A stretch of 64,000 nt of DNA from Lindgomyces ingoldianus (Eukaryota > Ascomycota > Dothideomycetes > Pleosporales > Lindgomycetaceae): contig NW_022985228.1 in assembly GCF_010093535.1 (NCBI RefSeq), positions 1 through 64,000 of the forward strand. The letters are read 5' to 3'. The notes under the pieces were generated by a model, which did no database searches, was not told where the DNA came from, and worked only from the letters and a program-made list of their open reading frames with translations. A program made the position numbers and the translations under genes. Numbering within the stretch: position 1 is the first letter of the stretch; each line of letters begins with the position of its first letter. This document shows positions 58,324 to 64,000 of the stretch, one piece after another.

Positions 58324-60407
58324 TAAAGTGTTTAAAAAAGTTTTAAAAAAGGCAGTAATAATTATATATAAGCTAGTATTAGTGTAATAGAAAATTACTA
58401 AGTGTTAAGTAGCTAATAATGCTACTATATAACATAAATTACATAAAAAAAGTAAATTAAAGTAGAAAAGACTTTAATAATTTAAAAAAGCTTATGCTTA
58501 ATAGCTCTAAAAAAGTTTAAAGCACATAGTAATAGAAAAAAAGCAAAAAAGTAGGTGTAAGCTAAAGTAAGTAAGCTATTCTAAAGGCGCTGCAAATAGT
58601 GTAATTAGACTAGGCATAACGCGCAAATATATAAGTAAGAAGCAGAAGTAGTATCTAAATAATATTCTAGGCTGTACTATACTATATAGTGCTAGAGCAG
58701 GTTGTTATAGGCTATAATAGAGTTTATTAGAGTAGGGTCTTAGCAAAAGTAAGCAACTTAGGTGTGTAAGCAACTCGCTTGTGAAGTACGTTATTACTTT
58801 TAGAATATAAAGTAAAAAGTATGTAATACATTTAACACTTTTATTACCTAGCTATTTTAGTAAGAGGGCTTCTTAAAAAACACTTCTTTCTAAACCCCTA
58901 ATAAAAAGAAACTTCATAAGATTAATATTACCTTTATATAAAGCTACCTTTTAGAATTTATTTAAAAAGAAATGTAGTGTAATAGCTTACTTAAGTTTAT
59001 AAACACTTAGCTAGAGTTTAAGTGCACTATACGCAACACTAAAACTATTGCTTACTTTAAGTAAGCTTTAATAACATTCTAGGCTAGCTCTAAAGACGCT
59101 TTAACTTAAAAAAAAAAGTAGTTCTACTCTACTTTAAACTTTTAACAGAGGTAGAAAGATAAAAAATAAGACTAAGAGCTTATAAACTAATTACTAAGCA
59201 ACTAACAGTTTCTAGTATAGAGGACTAATGCTACTGTAATAATATCTTAAGAGACTACTAATAAACATAAGCTTTACTAAAAAAACTAATTTAACTAAAA
59301 AGGTAATAATAGTATAAAAAAAAAGCCCTAGTTGTAAATCTTATATGCTTATAACTAGAGCCTAAATTAAATAGCAAACAGCTTTATATTATAGTTAAAG
59401 TGCAGCTAAAACCTTTTAACAGTAGATTAACTATTCTCTACAGCTTTTATAATATAGGTGCTAAGTTAAACCTAATAAACACTAGCGTTATTTAGAAATA
59501 TAGCCTTTTATATAAGCACTACTATAAAAAGCTTAATATAAGCTTTATTAATAATTACTAATTATAATTAGAATTACTATATAATCTTTCTCTTAGCTAC
59601 ATAGACAGTAGAAGTACTAATAAAAAAGTTAGCTCTTAGAAATTTTAGTTAGCTAATTTCTTAAGTTATAACTTAATTTTAAAGTACTCTTAGCTATAAA
59701 AAGCTAACTTTAAAATTTATTTTAAAAACAGTATATTTAAGTAGTAGAAAAGTAATAATAGTAGAATCTAGTTAGTACTTATTAAGAAGCTTCTAAAGGA
59801 CTGTAGTTTTAAGAAGACTATATACATGCTTTACTCTACCTCTTATACTATCTAACTAATAAGCAATAATGTTAGGAAGGAAGCCCTCCTAGAGGAACTG
59901 CTTTAGGGACACCCTAAACCTGCCCTGTAAGCCTCTAGGCCTAGTAGCAACATAGTGTAGAACGTAAAGTACTTTTATTATTAAGAGCTACTCTAGTTAA
60001 AGAATTACATACTTAAAATCTAAAAGAATTTTTAAAAGTGTGTTAAGATGTTTTTAAAGCTTTTATAGCTTTTTAAAGCTATAGCTTATTATGTTATAGC
60101 TAGTATTTATAATAAAGGCTACTGCTAGGCTACACTATCTATAGGCGTTGCCTAGGTACTTCCTAACAACAGTAATAAGTATCTAAGCACTAATAATGCT
60201 AACAACGCTTTAGACTCTAAGAAACTTACACATGTTTCTTCTAAGTTTTACTTTTAGTAGTACACTTTTAGCAAACATTATATTAATATCTTTTAGCTAA
60301 ATAGTAAGCATAATTATGCTATAAAGATTAAGAAGAGAAAGAAAGTTCTAAACCTCTTTATTTATAACCTCTCTTGCTATAAACTAGATATCCTGCAGGA
60401 ATACCTT

Positions 60408-60748
60408 TGTTAGATTGAAGCACTGTTTCTAGGCTTCCTAAGATGAATGATGGGTTTAGATATAATGTATGGGATGATTGATTGATTGTATTGATTGTGT
60501 TAATTTATCAATTCTTTTTCTGCTCTACTCGTGTTGCTCGGCTTTTTGTTCTGCCGATCCGAGTCCCTCACGCACTAGCCCTATGCGCGACCAGCTTGCA
60601 ACATGCTGCAATTTGCTGCAATTTGCTGCAACATGCTGTAAAATGCAGCAATTTGCAGCAACATACTGTTCGAGCTTATTGCTCGTACTATGTAGCAGCT
60701 TTCGTCAAACGTTCCTCCTGTCTTGACAGTAGGTGCGCATATCTAACA
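60408..60748 (+). mobile_element. D-family LTR, left copy (341 bp)
   Basis: TGTTAGAT...ATCTAACA ends (8-bp inverted), no RIP signature, GC-richer than its surroundings. Left flank ACCTT (60403-60407), right flank CTTAT (60749-60753): these do not match each other but match the far flanks of the right copy. It contains seven 10-bp tandem units (60597-60666, TGCAACATGC / TGCAATTTGC type) and a small hairpin CGAGCTTATTGCTCG. Confidence 0.85.
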
Positions 60749-63371
60749 CTTATACGCTATGTGTATTAAGCATTTACTATAAAAGAAGCGTTTCTTAGAG
60801 TTATAAGTATACTCTATGTATAGTAGCAGCTTGCATTAATTATTTTACTAGTAGTTTAAGTATAACTTTAAAAATAACTCTAATTTTTAATTTTAATACT
60901 TAGTTTACTTATTAGTTTAAAAATAAAAAGCTATACTAAGCTAGTAGTTAATTTTTAAGTAAAAGTAGATGTCTAACTAAAACTAACTAGTAAAGATTAA
61001 ACTATAGTTAAAAATAAAAGAATCTAGCAGTCTTATCTTTATAAAGAATTACTTCGTTAGAAGAGTAGCAAGTTCTTTTACTATAATAGTCTTAGTAATA
61101 AGAAAGTATTAGATGTACTTTAAAAAGCAGTTAATAAGTACTAAAATTAAGTTATAAGTACTACTTATAAAGTCTTTTAATTCTAGCAAGTTAGTAATAA
61201 ATTCTAGTAAGTAGTGCCTTTATAAAAAAGTAAGTAAAAGTAAAAGTTCTAGCAACTTTTAAGGCTTATACTGCTAAATCTTATTTAGCTAGCATAGTGT
61301 GCACCTTATAATGTACTTGTAAACATTATAGTAAAGGTATAGCTAGTAGTATTTTTTTTAAGAAAGTCTATAGTCTTTTTAACACTGTAATGCCTCTCTA
61401 TAAAGTTATTATAGTTTTTTATTAGAATGTTTTAACATAAGGCTTTATTATCTAAGATCTACACTCTTCTATTCCTGCGCAGGACACCTATAGGGTTATG
61501 CTTTTAAAAAGAGGTGCTTTTTTTTACTTTACTTACCTTCTTTTTTATTAAATGTGTATTAAACTAATAGGCTATATTATTTTTCTATACTTACTTAATA
61601 TACTTAAAGAGACATTCTAGAACTTTTAAAGTATAAGTGTTTTTATTTTATATAGCTATAATAGTAAGATAGTTTAGCAACAACATCTTATAGATGTAAA
61701 AGTAATAAAAGACCTTTTTTATAACATTTTAAGTTTATTATTGCATTATAGGTTTGTTATAAGAAACTTATAGCACTTTAGAATTAACTACTCTATAACT
61801 GCTATAGTCTATAGAAATAATAGGTTAGGTTAATAAAAGTGTACCTCTAATAGTTAATATTATGTTAGGTGGATTTAGGTGTTTCCTAGATATAGTACAG
61901 CACCTTGCTAGGTTGCTGTTAGGAGAAGTTATACTACATGCTGCCTAACTAGTGTAATAAGCTATAGATATTTAAATTATCTACACTTAAAGCTTTGACT
62001 ATAAAGTTAAGAGTATTATGTTTTATAGTAATTTTGCTTTTTTAAAGAAAACTTCTTTTATGTAATTAGGTCTTTTAGATAGTCTATTAGCTAGGTTTTT
62101 TAAACTTAGCTTGTATTTAATCTTAAAATTAAACTATGCTAGCTCTTCTACTTAGTAGGCTTACTAAGAAGAGAGCTTCTTTATTATTATAAAATAGGGT
62201 AGATTATTATAATTAAAAAGTACCTAGATTATACTTAGAGTGTACTTTAAGTAGTGCTTTTAATAGTTAAAGCTTTTTATAATTATACATAACTTCTTAT
62301 TATACGTATACTAATAGAGTTATAGGCTGCTTAGCTTACAGCTCTAGAAGGCTATAAGCCTCTAGTAGTACTTTACTGCTAGCTTAGAGAACTAAAGCTA
62401 AAAAAGTATTACTGCTATAGTAAACTTAAAAGTGTCTATAATAATTATTACTAGCTTTAATAGATTAAAGTGCTAGAAAACTAAGGCATCTATAAATTTT
62501 AACTAAAAAGTTAGAAAGGCGTTGTAGGCCTTTTTAGGCTAGAACTATTCTTAGTACTACTTTATAAAACTCTTATAATTCTGCTTTGCCTTCTTCTTCT
62601 TCTTTTTTAAGGTAGGGCCTTTATAGGGTAGACTTAGAGCTTACGCAGCTATTATATAATCTACTAGTAAGTATATAATCTTTAAATAATGATAAATAAA
62701 TCTTTAATAAAAGTTTATAAAGCCTAAAAATACCTAAATATCTTTAAAGCTTTTTAGCTTAGGCTATTTCTTAATTATCTAGACACGTAGTAAGTCTATT
62801 ACAACACCTTCTAGTGTAACTATAAAGCCTAGGAATTTAATAGCCTTTATTTTAAAAAAACATTTAAATGCCTTATAGTATAGTCTTTATTTTACTAGTT
62901 AATTAAAAACTTTAAGGACATGTTGCTTATAGTCCTCTTTATTTTTAAAGTAAATAAAGATGTTGTTTAAGTAGATAACACAGGTTCTATCTAACAAGCC
63001 TTCTAAAGCTCTATAGATATAGGACTAAAAGGTAGCTAGGGCATTAGCTAGGCTAAAGGGCATAATAAAGTATTTAAAATACCTGTACTGCGTCTTAAAA
63101 GTAGTCTTCTACTTATCCCTTTCTTTAATGTAAAGCCTATAGTAGGTGTTATAAAAGTTAAGCTTTATAAAAACTTTAGCCTTTAATAAGTAATCTAACA
63201 TCTTACTTATAAATAAGATAAAGTATTAGTTTTTAATTATAATCTTCTTAAAATTTTAGTAGTTAATATAAAGTTATATTGTTTTATTTAGTTATAGGAT
63301 AAAAAGAATAATAGCACTTATAGGCAACCTGCTTAGGCGTATCTAACCCTTCTTCTAGGCTATATTAAGGT
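60749..63371 (-). mobile_element. Inverted 2.6-kb segment of B2 pol
   Basis: Reverse complement of the B-family interior equivalent to B1 38232-40847; the reversed RT box lies near 62957-62985. The flanking B2 sequence on either side is in forward orientation, so this piece has been flipped between the two D LTRs. Heavily RIP-mutated, no open frame. Confidence 0.85.
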
Positions 63372-63569
63372 TGTTAGATATGCGCACCTACTGTCAAGAC
63401 AGGAGGAACGTTTGACGAAAGCTGCTACATAGTACGAGCAATAAGCTCGAACAGNNNNNNNNNNNNNNNNNNNNNNNNNNNNNNAATACAATCAATCAAT
63501 CATCCCATACATTATATCTAAACCCATCATTCATCTTAGGAAGCCTAGAAACAGTGCTACAATCTGACA
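63372..63569 (-). mobile_element. D-family LTR, right copy (reverse), with gap
   Basis: Reverse complement of the left D LTR: begins TGTTAGATATGCGCACC, ends AATCTGACA. Left flank AAGGT (63367-63371), right flank ATAAG (63570-63574). A 30-N gap (63455-63484) replaces the part that contains the tandem array; about 170 bp of LTR are missing. Confidence 0.82.
63455..63484. other. Assembly gap (30 N) inside right D LTR
   Basis: It coincides with the 10-bp tandem array and neighbouring sequence of the LTR, a likely reason for the failed join. The N count is nominal. Confidence 0.95.
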
Positions 63570-64000
63570 ATAAGGTTACTTTAAAGGGCTTTAATAAAGT
63601 TAAGGATAATTATTAGCTTAAGCGCCTACCCTAGGTATAAAATAAGTCTAAAAAGGCACTAGCCTTACAGGACTAAGTAGTTGCTTATATTTTAAAATAG
63701 AATAAGTAATAGAAAACTGTGCACTTATGCCTTAAGCAGGCGCAGTAGCACTAAGTTAAATAGTATAACTCTTAGAATTTAAAAAAATACTTTAGTGTAG
63801 AAAATGAAGTTATTTTAAGGTTAAAGTATATTAAAACACAGCATTTATTAAAGAAGCTTAATGTAATATACTTAGAACCCTTTAAAGTACTTAAAAAAAT
63901 TAAAAACTTAGTATACTAGCTAGACTTACTACAATTAATATAAAGAATTTATTTTATTTTCTATGTTTTACTGCTAAAGCAATAAAATAAACCTCTTTAA

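Larger units (their letters stand above)
55301..58791 (+). mobile_element. P2: pogo/Fot1 copy carrying a Tc1/mariner element and a solo LTR
   Basis: Inverted repeats ACGTACTTTACAGGC... and ...GTGAAGTACGT, with TA at 55299-55300 and 58792-58793. Removing the TA restores the B1-like sequence AACTAC-TA-TTACTTTTAG. Net length is about 1862 bp. The transposase relic (55550-56550) parallels P1 with more stops. The site that B1 uses in P1 is empty here (58600-58625). Confidence 0.88.
54052..64000 (+). mobile_element. B2: second B-family chromovirus, interrupted and running off the window
   Basis: 5' LTR 54052-54260 (TGTCACAGTTAACTT), then interior homologous to B1: 54261-55300, 58794-60407, an inverted piece 60749-63371, and 63575-64000. 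Interruptions are P2 (TA), two D-family LTRs and an inversion. It is more heavily RIP-mutated than B1; comparing the two LTRs shows CA-to-TA, TG-to-TA and CG changes. The 3' LTR lies outside the window. Confidence 0.86.

Noticed and set aside
60597..60666. CRISPR-like repeat array
   Set aside because: Units are contiguous 10-mers without spacers, in a fungal LTR; CRISPR arrays do not fit.
60478..60769. 82- and 95-aa plus-strand open frames
   Set aside because: Both are inside the unmutated D LTR and its tandem array (Cys/Leu-rich low complexity); LTR sequence, not genes.
60749..63371. Interior of a full-length D-family LTR retrotransposon
   Set aside because: The two D LTRs are inverted relative to each other and the enclosed DNA is reverse-oriented B2 pol, not a D interior.

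Overview
The window is filamentous ascomycete (Pezizomycotina) nuclear DNA. The evidence is short GT-AG introns of 47-161 bp, a highly reducing fungal polyketide synthase (PKS), and several families of fungal transposons saturated with C-to-T/G-to-A changes of the repeat-induced point mutation (RIP) type. Two compartments meet abruptly near 23.5 kb.

Bases 461-23530 form a compact secondary-metabolite cluster of seven genes. In order: a 2-oxoglutarate/Fe(II) oxygenase (-), a one-module A-T-C nonribosomal peptide synthetase (NRPS) (+), an ABCC-type exporter (-), an ATP-grasp ligase (-), a spliced short-chain dehydrogenase (SDR) (+), a 2465-residue highly reducing PKS (-) and a spliced alpha-oxoamine synthase (AOS) (+) divergent from the PKS. 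The PKS ends at its ACP with no release domain. The neighbouring PLP enzyme is therefore the natural off-loading partner, as in fumonisin and other sphinganine-analogue pathways. A reasonable inferred route is: reduced acyl chain, AOS condensation with an amino acid to an aminoketone, ketone reduction by the SDR, hydroxylation by the oxygenase, and amino-acid attachment by the A-T-C protein and/or the ATP-grasp ligase, then export. I do not recognise this exact gene set from a characterised pathway. The 8-mer GTCAGCCA occurs in every intergenic region that holds a gene start (seven exact copies) and I did not see it in the two regions that hold only gene ends, so it is a candidate cluster-wide regulatory site. 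No regulator is visible; the cluster may continue left of base 1. A 388-bp MITE-like element sits between the convergent NRPS and ABC genes.

Bases 23531-64000 are AT-rich and contain no intact host gene that I can see. They resolve into a nested stack of RIP-mutated transposons whose joints can be read from target-site duplications (TSDs). A hAT relic holds a full Ty3/gypsy chromovirus (A1) and a reverse-oriented relative (A3). A3 holds an internally deleted copy (A2), a 204-bp solo LTR, a pogo/Fot1 element (P1) and a Ty1/copia-family copy (C'). P1 holds an 8.45-kb chromovirus (B1). C' holds a full copia element (C), a 555-bp terminal-repeat miniature element and another pogo copy (P3). P3 holds a second B element (B2) that runs off the window. 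B2 holds pogo copy P2, which itself carries a Tc1/mariner element and a solo copia LTR. B2 also carries two inverted LTRs of a fourth family flanking an inverted 2.6-kb piece of B2 whose TSD halves have been exchanged. Two assembly gaps (43661-43735 and 63455-63484) both lie inside LTRs.
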